Program-made: the position numbers and the translations under genes
Shown here: positions 35,976 to 45,800 of the stretch, piece after piece
How the letters are laid out: each line of letters opens with the position of its first letter
Numbering within the stretch: the stretch's first letter is position 1
NCBI RefSeq assembly: GCF_023898315.1
Contig: NC_064615.1
Span: forward strand, 9,098,501 to 9,162,500
Direction: 5' to 3'
DNA from: Schistocerca nitens
Lineage: Eukaryota; Arthropoda; Insecta; Orthoptera; Acrididae
DNA: 64,000 bases
The notes under the pieces: generated by a model
Databases searched by the model: none
What the model was told of the DNA's origin: nothing
The model's input: only the letters and a program-made list of their open reading frames with translations

Positions 35976-36468
35976 TATACCGAAGCGCCAAAGAAACTGG
36001 TACAGGCATGCATATTCAAATACAGAGACAAGTAAACAGGCAGAATACGGTGCTGCGGTCAGCAACGCCTACTTAAGACAACAAGTCTCTGGCCCAGTTG
36101 TTAGATCTGTTACTGCTGCTACAATGGCAGGTTACCAACACTTAAGTGAGTTTGAACGCGGTGTTATAGTCGGCGTATGTGCGATGGGACACAGTATCTC
36201 CGAGGTAGCGATGAAGTGGGGATTTGCCGTACGACCATTTCACGAGTGTACCGTGAATATCAGGAATCTGGTGAAACATCAGATACGCGACATCGCTGCG
36301 GCCGGAAAAGATCCTGCAAGGACGCATCCAACGACGACTGAAGAGAATCGTTCACCGTGACAGAAGTGCAATCTTTTATTGATTGGCGACTCCATAGTGT
36401 CCTGTGCACTACGACCAGATAATGGGTATACTTGGAAGGAGAGACAGCAGTGGTCGTATATTTTTGTT

Positions 36469-36523
36469 TATTATCGCAAAATCGATTTTCGGTCACTTCG
36501 TGACCATCTTCAGTGCTGTAATA
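36469..36523 (-). ncRNA. Candidate hammerhead ribozyme (left arm)
   Basis: Reverse-complement twin of the motif at 36641-36695: CUGAAGA, stem II GGUCAC/GUGACC, GAAA, AUCGAU stem III. Conserved in full on the minus strand. Confidence 0.6.
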
Positions 36524-36640
36524 TATAACTTAAATTAGTAAGCACTGGTGTCAATAAGCATTACGGCGATCACATAGACATCGAGTCCATGTGATCGCCG
36601 TAATGCTTATTGACACCAGTGCTTACTAATTTAAGTTATA

Positions 36641-36695
36641 TATTACAGCACTGAAGATGGTCACGAAGTGACCGAAAATCGATTTTGCGATAATA
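36641..36695 (+). ncRNA. Candidate hammerhead ribozyme (right arm)
   Basis: Self-cleaving RNA fold predicted by hand. Core CUGAAGA at 36651-36657; stem II GGUCAC/GUGACC (36659-36664 with 36668-36673) closed by GAA; GAA(A) from 36674; stem III AAUC/GAUU (36677-36684), a short palindrome; U at 36685 as the cleavage-site residue. Stem I: UGC (36686-36688) with GCA (36648-36650), a GA/CA internal loop, then UAAUA (36691-36695) with UAUUA (36641-36645). This is the type I topology with minimal stem III described for Penelope-like element ribozymes. Cleavage itself is not shown. Confidence 0.62.
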
Positions 36696-36817
36696 AACAA
36701 AAATATACGACCAATGCTGTCTCTCCTTCCAAGAAGTGCAATCCTTCAGCAAATTTCTTCAGATTTCAATTCTGGGCCATGAACAAGTGACAGCGTGGGA
36801 ACCATTCAACGAAACAG

Positions 36818-38080
36818 GTAGTCCCAGTCTTCAAGAAGGGTCGTCGAGCAGATGCGCAAAACTATAGACCTATATCTCTGACGTCGATCTGTTTTAGAAT
36901 TTTAGAACATGTTTTTTGCTCGAGTATCATGTCGTTTTTGGAAACCCAGAATCTACTCTGTAGGAATCAACATGGATTCCGTAAACAGCGATCGTGTGGG
37001 ACCCAACTCGCTTTATTCGTTCACGAGACCCAGAAAATATTAGATACCGGCTCCCAGGTAGATGCTATTTTTCTTGACTTCCGGAAGGCGTTCGATACAG
37101 TTCCGCACTGTCGCCTGATAAACAAAGTAAGAGCCTACGGAATATCAGACCAGCTGTGTGGCTGGATTGAAGAGTTTTTACCAAACAGAACACAGCATGT
37201 TGTTCTCAATGGAGAGACGTCTACAGACGTTAAAGTAACCTCTGGCGTGCCACAGGGGAGTGTTATGGGACCATTGATTTTCACAGTATATATAGGTGAC
37301 CTAGTACATAGTGTCGGGATTTCCATGTGGCTTTTAGCGGATGATGCTGTAGTATACAGAGAAGTTGCAGCATTAGAAAATTGCAACGAAATGCAGGAAG
37401 ATCTGCAGCGGATAGGCACTTGGTGCAGGGAGTGGCAACTGTCCCTTATCATAGACAAATGTAATGTATTGCGAATACACAGAAAGAAGGATCCTTTATT
37501 GTATGATTATATGATAGCGGAACAAACACTGGTAGCAGTTACTTCTGTAAAATATCTGGGAGTATGCGTGCGGAACGATTTGAAGTGGAATGATCATATA
37601 AAATTAATTGTTGGTAAGGCGGGTACCAGGTTGAGATTCATTGGGAGAGTGCTTAGAAAATGTAGTCCATCAACAAAGGAGGTGGCTTACAAAACACTCG
37701 TTCGACCTATACTTGAGTATTGCTCATCAGTGTGGGATCCGTACCAGATCGGGTTGACGGAGGAGATAGAGAAGATCCAAAGAAGAGCGGCGCGTTTCGT
37801 CACAGGGTTATTTGGTAACCGTGGTAGCGTTACGGAGATGTTTAATACACTCAAGTGGCAGACTCTGCAAGAGAGGCGCTCTGCATCGCGGTGTAGCTTG
37901 CTCGCCAGGTTTCGAGAGGGTGCGTTTCTGGATGAGGTATCGAATATATTGCTTCCCCCTACTTATACCTCCCGTGGAGATCACGGATGTAAAATTAGTG
38001 AGATTAGAGCGCGCACGGAGGCTTTTAGACAGTCGTTCTTCCCGCGAACCATACGCGACTGGAACAGGAAAGGGAGGTAA
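36818..38080 (+). CDS. LINE reverse transcriptase, C-terminal part, open
   Basis: A 420-codon open frame without a native start, because the element is 5'-truncated (the first in-frame Met is at 36929). Reverse transcriptase blocks in order: VVPVFKKGRRADAQNYRPIS, QHGFRKQRSCGTQLAL, FLDFRKAFDTVPH (motif A, catalytic Asp), SGVPQGSVMGPLIFTVYIGD (motif B), then LLADDAVVY (motif C, catalytic DD) and VKYLGVCVRNDLKWNDHI. The thumb follows (LRFIGRVLRKCSPSTKE; LVRPILEYCSSVWDPYQ), to a terminus RTIRDWNRKGR. Catalytic residues are present, but the endonuclease is missing, so the fragment cannot retrotranspose by itself. Confidence 0.92.
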   Translation, partial: VVPVFKKGRRADAQNYRPISLTSICFRILEHVFCSSIMSFLETQNLLCRNQHGFRKQRSCGTQLALFVHETQKILDTGSQVDAIFLDFRKAFDTVPHCRLINKVRAYGISDQLCGWIEEFLPNRTQHVVLNGETSTDVKVTSGVPQGSVMGPLIFTVYIGDLVHSVGISMWLLADDAVVYREVAALENCNEMQEDLQRIGTWCREWQLSLIIDKCNVLRIHRKKDPLLYDYMIAEQTLVAVTSVKYLGVCVRNDLKWNDHIKLIVGKAGTRLRFIGRVLRKCSPSTKEVAYKTLVRPILEYCSSVWDPYQIGLTEEIEKIQRRAARFVTGLFGNRGSVTEMFNTLKWQTLQERRSASRCSLLARFREGAFLDEVSNILLPPTYTSRGDHGCKISEIRARTEAFRQSFFPRTIRDWNRKGR

Positions 38081-38157
38081 TGACAGTGGCACGTAGGGTG
38101 CCCTCCGCCACACACCTTTGGGTGGCTTGCGGTGTATAAATGTAGATGTAGATGTAG
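36818..38157 (+). mobile_element. LINE family 2 (CR1/Jockey-like), 5'-truncated, young
   Basis: Inserted in the Tc1-like element; begins inside the reverse transcriptase and ends in the (GTAGAT)n-type tail at about 38140-38157. It is the best-preserved family 2 copy, with one open frame throughout, and is the reference for the other four. Confidence 0.93.
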
Positions 38158-38763
38158 AACATAATCGATATGGGCTTTCTGAGCCGAAGGCGCAATCGTG
38201 TGTCCTTGATGACTGCACGACACAAAGCTCTTCCGCTCGCTGGGGCCGTTAACAGCGACATTGGACTGTTGACGACTGCGAAAATGTTGCCTGGTCGGAA
38301 GGGTATCGTTTGAGATTGTATCGGGCGGATGGATGTGTGCGGGTATGGGCACAACCTCACGAATCTATGGATCCTGCATGTCGGCAGGGGACTGTTCGTG
38401 CTCGTGGAGACTCTATAATAGTGTGAGGCGTCTGCAGTTGGAGTAATATGGGACTCCTGTACGTCTAAACACGACTCTGACAGGTGACACGTAAGTAAGC
38501 ATCCTGTCTGATCACCTGCATTCATTGATGCCCAATGTGCGTTCCGACGGACTTGGACAATTCCAGCAGAACAATGCGACATATCATAAGTGTACTATTA
38601 CGGATTTATGGACAGCGCTGCAGCATTCGTGGTGTCAGTTCCCTCCAGCATAACTTCAGTCATTAGCCGAGTCCATGCCACGTCGTGTTGCGACACGTCT
38701 GCGTTCTCGATGGGGCCCTACAAGATATTAGGCAGGCGTACCAGTTTTTTTGGTTCTTCAGTG

Positions 38764-39212
38764 GATTTAATAGGTACACAAATTCACATTTTCAGTTTCG
38801 TTTCATTTGTGTCAAGCAACGTATGTCACTTGCCTGTCTATGGACGGATGCTCGACCCTCCGCTTTATGGTAACACTGAAAGATCTTGAGAAACATGTTG
38901 CCGGCTCTCGATGCTTCCGGACTTTAGTGCAGGGCTTTGAAATTACAGGCACAATTTATCATGCCAGATCAATGTTCAGTTTAGCTGTTGTATCCTTCCA
39001 TGTTTCATAAGTAACAATAAGCGCTTTCCATATAAAAATAAAATCTGCAACTAAAATCTAGAAGGAAATATTGAGCAGTCGTCTTGGGACTGGGTAGGCA
39101 CCATAACAAACCCAGGTAGTGTGTGTGGCAGTCAGAGAAAGCCGACACCTCAGTCGCGGAAGTGGACACCAAATCTAGGCAGTCATTCGTTCATTCTAAG
39201 TATCTAACGCAC
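38764..39212. other. Unassigned spacer
   Basis: No gene or repeat recognised. Confidence 0.4.
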
Positions 39213-39455
39213 ATTCTAGGACAAAAAACGCAATGCACCAGAAAGGAATTATTCCAATAGGACGGAAATCAATACTAGTAATGTGCATATACAGACAAAC
39301 AAATTGTTACAATTGTAGAAAGTCTGGATGATTTATTCAAAAGGAAGACTTTCACAAGTTACCAAGTCAGTAACTCGTTACTCCTCCTCTGGCCTTTATG
39401 CAAGCAGTTATTCGGCTTGGCATTGATTCGTAGAGTTAGTTGTTGCTGAGACGCC
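39213..39455 (-). mobile_element. Tc1-like element, terminal fragment
   Basis: Starts 'ctaggacaaaaaacgcaatg' and runs to 'ttattcggcttggcattgat', which I recall as the 3' end of a widespread insect Tc1-like family. It is cut at about 39455. Called mainly from remembered family sequence. Confidence 0.45.
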
Positions 39456-40102
39456 CGCTAAATCCGCTGGTCAGAACAGGTAATAGGATTGTGGAAATGG
39501 CCAAGGGTTGAAGTCAGTTTCTGCTTCTAATTGTCATTTAATGTAATTTAGCAACTCTTTCACGGCTGAAGGCCTCCAACAAGAAATCTTAACAAGATAA
39601 AAATCCAATTAAGATAGCAATAAAATAATTTAAAGAAACAACATATGCAAGGTGCAATACAAATGACTGAGGGCCACAATCAAACTTCAAAATTTCAAAA
39701 TATATTACCATAATCTTTAAAAGCAGAAGGCCGCAGTGTTTAAGCTTGAAAGATAAATTTAAAAATTACTTTTGCAAAATTTTAAGAAACAAACAATAAC
39801 CACAAACCTAAAATTTAAACTAGCTGACAACAGATAATTAAACACCGGTGACACTCAGATGGCTTCCAGGGAGTCGGTCTGCCCTCGTTCACTTAGGTGA
39901 GACAGGTGGTGAGCCCAACTAAACTTGATCCGTTGGAACCCAACTAGGGGGCAGCCACGGACCGTCCGACACAACAACTTGCTTCCCGTCAATCAGCATA
40001 CGAGAACCGAACCCCAACCGGCAATGTTACAAACGTGATAATCCACAATGGAGTACGTATTAGCTGTCAAAATTACAGACCATGTTGGACAGCGACAACA
40101 GG
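39456..40102. other. Unclassified sequence left of LINE
   Basis: Non-coding, with an AT-rich part (39580-39840) and a GC-richer part (39850-40060) rich in short polar motifs. With 41359-41859 it may form one unit interrupted by the LINE at 40103, but I cannot identify it. Confidence 0.35.
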
Positions 40103-41358
40103 TGAGGATGATGCAGCTCTCCATGCTAGTCTATCCTGTGCAAGTTTCTTCATCTCCCAGTACCTACTGCATCCTACATCCTTCTGAATCTGCTTAGTGT
40201 ATTCATCTCTTGGTCTCCCTCTACGATTTGTACCCTCCACGCTGCCCTCCGATGCTAAATTTGTGATCCCTTGATGCCTCAGAACATGTCCTACCAACCG
40301 GTCCCTTCTTCTAGTCAAGTTGTGCCACAAACTCCTCTTCTCCCCAATTCTATTCAATACCTCCTCATTAGTTATGTGCACTACCCATCTAATCTTCAGC
40401 ATTATTCTGTAGCACCACATTTCGAAAGCTTCTGTTCTCTGCCTGTCCAAACTATTTATTGTCCACGTTTCACTTCCATAGATGGCTACACTCCATACAA
40501 ATACTTTCAAAAACGACTTCCTGACATTTAAATCTATACTCGATGTTAACAAATTTTTCTTCTTCAGAAACGCTTTCCTTGCCATTGCCAGTCTACATTT
40601 TATATCCTCTCTACTTCGACCATCATCAGTTATTTTGCTCCCCAAATAGCAAAACTTCTTTACTATTTTAAGCGTCTCATTTCCTAATCTAATTCCCTCA
40701 GCATCACCCGACTTAATTCTACTACATTCCATTATCCTCGTTTTGCTTTTGTTGATGTTCATCTTATACCCTCCTTTCAAGACACTGTCCATTCCGTTAA
40801 ACTGCTCTTCCAAGTCCTTTGCTGTCTCTGACAGAATTACAATATCATCGGTGAACCTTTAAGTTTTTATTTCTTCTCCAGAGATTTTAATACCTACTGC
40901 GAACTTTTATTTTGTTTCCTTTATTGCTTGCTCAATATACAGATTGAATAACATCGGGGATAGGCTACAACCCTGTCTCACTCACTTCCCGACCACTGCT
41001 TCCCTTTCATACCCGTCGAGTCGTATGACTGCCATCTGCTTTCTGTACTAATTGTAAATAGCCTTTCGCTCCCAGTATTTTACCCCTGCCATCTTCAGAA
41101 TTTGAAAGAGAGTATTCCAATCAACATTGTCAAAAGCTTTCTCTAAGTCTACAAATGCTAGAAACGTAAGTTTGCCTTTCCTTAATCTTTCTTCTAAGAT
41201 AAGTCGTAAGGTCAGTATTGCCTCTCGTGTTCCAACATTTCTACGGAATCCAAACTGATCTTCCCCGAGGTCGGCTTCTACCAGTTTTTCCATTCGTCTG
41301 TAAAGAATTCGTGTTAGTATTTTGCAGCTGTGACTTATTAAACTGATAGTTCGGTAAT
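40103..41358 (-). mobile_element. LINE family 1 (RTE-like), truncated at both ends
   Basis: Minus-strand relative of 25189-28476: reverse transcriptase YRTISLISHSCKILTRILYR, EDQFGFRRNVGTREAILT, AFVDLEKAFDNVDWNTLF (motif A), frame changes around the GVRQGCSLSP/FADD region, then a long open C-terminal part (GYKMNINKSKTRIMECSRI to DRLAWRAAS). It lacks the endonuclease and the usual CAA-tailed 3' end. Confidence 0.88.
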
Positions 41359-41859
41359 TGTAGTCGACCAAATAGTTAATTGCACCTCATGACTGCTAAA
41401 TCTCAGCAGTAGAACCACTCGGTGTTGCTCACCAGAAAACCTCCCCAACAGCAAACCACGGAAGCGAACCACCACAATATGAATAGACGTGGCTTGAAAC
41501 CACTACTCAACTTTGACGTCCTGGGTCTGCGAACCACGAAGCTCGTAGCGGTCGGACAGCTCCACACACGCTCCGAAATTGCGTAGGGACTGCCAGCGGC
41601 CCCAGCCGACTGCACCGCGCGGAGAACTTCGCTCGTCCGCTACAACCGACCGACTCACTCCAGACCCCCTTGCCAGAAACTATATGCACCAAACCAAAGA
41701 CGGTACACGGGGCAAATATCTATACACATCACTGCTGCCACTTGTAGAAAGAAGAACCATGACGTAACCGCGACAATAGCGGGAAACCAAACACAGATAG
41801 ACAGTGAAGTTCATGAAAGCGCATGGTTGGGAGAGAGCACGGTTCAGTTGCCCGTCCTT
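41359..41859. other. Unclassified sequence right of LINE
   Basis: A GC-richer non-coding block. Open frames on both strands (about 60-70 codons) have no recognisable features. See 39456-40102. Confidence 0.3.
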
Positions 41860-42102
41860 ATTGAAAAGGTGCGAAATTCTATCCTGCGCTTACATTTCAG
41901 AGAGACAGTGCCCGCACGCAAATGGCGAGAGTTACTAGTTTTTGTCTTCGTGCTTACCAGACATATCTTGGCCTGCTAGGTAGCCTGATTTCTCTCCACT
42001 TTAGCACATTTGGAGCGTTATGGGCAAGGTTCTCGAACCAGCTCGGGATTTTAACGAACTAAAGCGCCAGTTGGACACAATTTGGCACGCTACATTTCAA
42101 TT
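41860..42102 (+). pseudogene. Tc1-like transposase relic, C-terminal region
   Basis: The stretch 'tttggagcgttatgggcaag', then 'ccagctcgggattttaacga' and 'gccagttggacacaatttgg', corresponds to the HLWSIMG...ARDFDDL..QLDRIWHDI-type C-terminal segment after SPDLSPIE. It is cut by the LINE that starts near 42103. Confidence 0.5.
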
Positions 42103-43702
42103 AAATCACAAAAGAAGACGAAGTTAACATTCCAGAATTCGAATTGGGAACAGCTGCCAACGTGAGTAACGCAGAAGTAAATATCCTCGGAGTAGTGAAG
42201 CAACTTAAATCACTTAATAAAAGCAAGTCTTCTGGTCCAGACTGTATACCAATTAGGTTCCTTTCGGAGTATGCTGGTGGTTTAGCTCCATACTTAACAA
42301 TCATATACAACCGTTCGTTCGACGAAAGATCCGTACCCAAAGACTGGAAAGTTGCACAGGTGGCACCAATATTCAAGAAAGGTAGTATGAGTAATCCACT
42401 AAATTACAGGCCCATATCGTTAACGTCGATATGCAGCAGGATTTTAGAACATATATTCTGTTCGAAGATCGTGAATTACCTCGAAGGAAAGGGTCTATTG
42501 ACACACAGTCAACATGGGTTTAGAAAACATCGTTCTTGTGAAACACAACTAGCTCTTTATTCACATGAAGTGCTGCGTGGTACTGACAAGGGACTTCAGA
42601 TCGATTCCGTATTCCTGGATTTCCAGAAGGCTCTTGACACTTTACCACACAAGCGGCTCGTTTTAAAATTGCGTGCTTATCAAATATCGTCTCAGTTATG
42701 TGACTGGATTTGTGATTTCCTGTCAGAGAGGTCACAGTCCGTAGTAGTTGATGGAAAGTCATCGAGTAGAATAGAAGTGATTTCAGGTGTTCGCAAAGGT
42801 AGTGTTATAGGCCCTTTGCTGTTCCTTATCTATGTAAACGATTTGGGAGACAATATGAGGAGCCATCTCCGATTGTTTGCAGATGACGCTGTCGTTTATC
42901 GACTAATAAAGTCATCAGAAGATCAAAACAAACTGCAAAACGATTTAGAAAAAAATATCTGAATTGTGCGACAAGTGGCAGTTGACCCTAAATAACGAAA
43001 AGTGTGAGGTCATCCACATGAGTGCTAAAAGGAACTCCTTAAACTTGCGTTACACGATAAATCAGTGTAATCTAAAAGCCGTAAGTTCAACTAAATTAAG
43101 AATTAAGAATTACGATCACCTTAAATTGGAAAGAACCCATAGGAAATGTTGTGGGGAAGGCTAATCAAAGACTGCCTTTTACTGGCACGACACTTAGAAA
43201 ATGTAACAGACCTACTAAGGAGACTGCCTCGACTACGGTTGTCCGTCCTCTTTTAGAATACTGCTGCGCGGTGTGGGATCCTTACCAGGTAGAACTGACG
43301 GAGTACATCGAAGAAGTTGGAAGAAGGGCACGAAGTTTTGTATTATCGCGAAATATGGGAGACATTGTCACAGGAATGATACAGGATTTGGGTTGGAAAT
43401 CATTAAAAGAAATGCGTTTTTCGTTGCGACGCAATCTTCTCGCGAAATTCTTATCATCAACTTTCTCCTCCGACTGCGAAAATGTTTTGTTGACACCGAC
43501 CAACATAGGGCGGAACGATCACCAAGATAAAATAAGGGAAATCAGAGCTCGTACGGAAAGATATAGGTGTTCATTCTTTCCGCTCGCTATACGAGATTGG
43601 AGTAATAGAGAATTGTGAAGGTGGTTCAACGAACCCTCTGCCAAGGATTAAAATATGATTTGCAGAGTATCCATGTAGATGTGGATGTAGATTTAGATGC
43701 AA
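42103..43702 (+). mobile_element. LINE family 2 (CR1/Jockey-like), reverse transcriptase to 3' end
   Basis: The longest family 2 copy toward its 5' side. An open part (42144-42962, 272 codons) holds LKSLNKSKSSGPDCIPIRFL, VAQVAPIFKKGSMSNPLNYR, FLDFQKALDTLPHKR (motif A), SGVRKGSVIGPLLFLIYVND and LRLFADDAVVYRL (catalytic DD). A stop follows at 42960, then a shifted frame WQLTLNNEKCEVIHM, and a third frame from about 43151 (GKANQRLPFTGTTLRKC, RPLLEYCCAVWDPYQ) to the end near 43618. The tail is (GTAGAT)n-like. A subfamily closer to the copy at 5537 than to that at 36818. Confidence 0.9.
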
Positions 43703-45189
43703 AGCCGAAAAATTGCTTGCACAAGAGCCGGAAGCTGACCATCGCGCTGGTGACTTGCTCCGTTTCTCTTGAATAAATCATGCATTATTTCCGAAATTGT
43801 AGTCATTTGTTTATGACTACGTGTGTATCATATCTACCTATTTACATTGCATTCAGGTACTTCCTTCATGTCGTGTCTCTTTCCTTGTCTTAGAGTGTAG
43901 TTCAGTATTCTGTTTACGGAGATGCATTTCTGATATTACCTGGAGCACTGTTTATAAAAAGAAAATTGTTTCTTCTCCATGGTTTCAGTGTGGTAATGAC
44001 CGGTTGCAGTAAGTAAGCCGCCGAAAATTCCCCAGTGGTACCGAATTACGACCTTCAAAACAAGGTCCAGAGTGACTGCACCACGCAGGTGGATATTTCA
44101 TGATTTATGATCAACAAATATACTTTTAAAGTATAAAATGATCCCAAAAACATGTGATTTTTCAACGCCTGTTGCTTCTTCCCAACTTCAATGTTAGATG
44201 TACTTGACATTACAAAATATGGTAGCCAGTACTGCTTATTGCTGCCATCCAGAATGTTGTCACATAGATAGCCTCTTTATGTTGTTTATGTACTTATTTA
44301 TTCTTGCTACTCGCTGTTCCAAACAGCGAAGACCACAGTCCAAGCACCCTGAATCTATGTTTGTTCTGTTGACACAATTCACATTATAACATTTATCATG
44401 AATTTGGTCTATGTAACTGGTAACTAACTAAGGCACCATTCAAACTTGACTTCAGATGTAAGCATACGCATGAGGCTGCTGCTCAAATGAAGATATGTTG
44501 TTTTGTGCTATAACTTTTGCAATTATGCAGTATTTGGCCTCTGGCATTTCTATACTGTTCTTATTGTGGATAGTGTTGCCACAAACTCTTACCTGTTGAG
44601 CGATAGACTTGACTTCCTGGATGTATGTATAACACTTTTCTCAAGTTCTTCTTATAATCATACCTTTCTTCACACTCGTAACACATGAAACATTTCTGTC
44701 TTCTATCTTCTATTTGTGATGGCACGGTCTTAGTTCAGATTCAATAAAGAGTTGGTTTTGCTCCACACCACAAAAAATTCATGGTATGTCAAGGAAGAGT
44801 ACCCATGCCGTACATACAAAACAGACAACTTGAATTACAAGGCGTTAGCCATCACGTTACTGAATAATGAGTAGAGTTTCAGCCACGGCTACCTGCAGGA
44901 CGGACACAAGTTGAAGTGGGCACGGGCCAGTGAGCTCAATACTAAACTCGAGAGACTACTACATTAGGTAAAGCCAAAGTCTAATAGAACAGTCGTGACA
45001 CTCACTGCTGTAAAAGTTGTTACCGTTTGACAGCTGGAGCGACACTAGCGCTCTAAGCAGCGAGAAAGGAGAACGTTAGATACGTCGCAAACATAATGTT
45101 TATTTTGCATCATGTCATTTACAAAATATTTGAATTATTATTTTTTTTTTTTTGTCTCTAATAGTTTGCGTAAAACAAGTTGTACAGTG
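43703..45189. other. Unassigned AT-rich spacer
   Basis: About 1.5 kb with no recognisable gene, repeat or RNA; a 14-nt T run near 45142 precedes the CpG-rich block. Confidence 0.45.
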
Positions 45190-45720
45190 ACTGCACCTCG
45201 CCGGGTGTGTGACGCCTCCGAGGTTGCGCTGTTGGCTTCGGCGCAGCGAGTGTCGCAGCCCTACTCCCACGTCGGAGCCCTCGCCGCCGAGACCCTAAAT
45301 CACCCCGCCCTGTCCGCTCTACACGCTCACTCTGTAGCGGAAAACGGAAATCGTGTAAACACGATAGCTAGGCCGTGTTCGCGTGCGGCCGGTGCTCGCT
45401 GCGGCTGCTGGAGCGCCCCGCGCACCGCCGCGTCCCATTCCAGGCGGGGGCGCTGACGTCATCAGCCGGGGAGTTACCAAGGCCGGCCGAACGGCGCTGA
45501 TACCGCCGCCGATACGTCGGCACGTCCGCTCGTTAATAACTCAGCGGCGGCCGCGGCGCGTATGCATCACGAGACGGATACGAAGGCAGCGGGCGAGGCG
45601 GCGCGGCGGCCCGCCGTAAACACGGCGCCGGGGACGTTGCGGGACGGCGAGGAGTCCAAGCGGATCCACGACGAGCCGGCAGCCAGAGTAGGACAACGAA
45701 AGTCACGGAATTCGATGTGC
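45190..45720. promoter_or_regulatory. CpG-rich block, candidate host promoter
   Basis: About 530 bp of strongly GC-rich, CpG-dense sequence in otherwise AT-rich, repeat-filled DNA. It holds a consensus cAMP-response palindrome TGACGTCA at 45454-45461 next to a GC-box-like 'ggcgggggcg'. Open frames of 74-114 codons cross it (for example 45562-45786), but their Arg/Ala-rich composition is what GC-rich DNA gives by chance. It could be a promoter with non-coding first exon of an unseen gene, or a CpG-rich repeat. Direction unknown. Confidence 0.45.
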
Positions 45721-45800
45721 ATTACTCATAACCAGCGCGTTTCACAACTTATGTTTCACGTTAGACAGGCTGAAGAGGGGACTTAGTAGATCACGTTTTA

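Larger units (their letters stand above)
36374..36731. mobile_element. 358-bp near-palindromic element with twin hammerhead motifs
   Basis: Two arms of about 143 bp (36432-36575 and 36589-36731), nearly perfect inverted repeats around a 13-nt centre. A 58-bp non-palindromic piece precedes the left arm. A 12-bp target duplication agaagtgcaatc flanks it (36362-36373 and 36732-36743), so it moved as a unit into the Tc1-like element. There is no coding capacity. Each arm contains a hammerhead-ribozyme-like sequence pointing outward. It could be a foldback MITE, or a short head-to-head product of a Penelope-like element, which would fit the ribozymes. Confidence 0.85.
35976..38763 (+). mobile_element. 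Tc1-like transposon with two nested insertions
   Basis: Left end 'cgaagcgccaaagaaactgg' and right end (reverse complement) 'actgaagaaccaaaaaaact' are a diverged inverted pair. Transposase remnants on the plus strand: MAGYQHLSEFERGVIVGVCA (start at 36124, helix-turn-helix region), then after the insertions MGFLSRRRNRVSLMTARHKA, RHWTVDDCENVAWSEGY (first Asp region degraded) and YRADGCVRVWAQPHESMDPA. The block expected to hold the last acidic residue is deleted near 38587. Two elements are nested within: a palindrome (36374-36731) and a LINE (36818-38157). Without them it would be about 1.1 kb. Confidence 0.88.

Noticed and set aside
45112-45786. Open frames across the CpG-rich block as coding exons
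   Set aside because: Long frames are expected in GC-rich DNA because stop codons are AT-rich; several frames are open at once and are Arg/Ala-rich.
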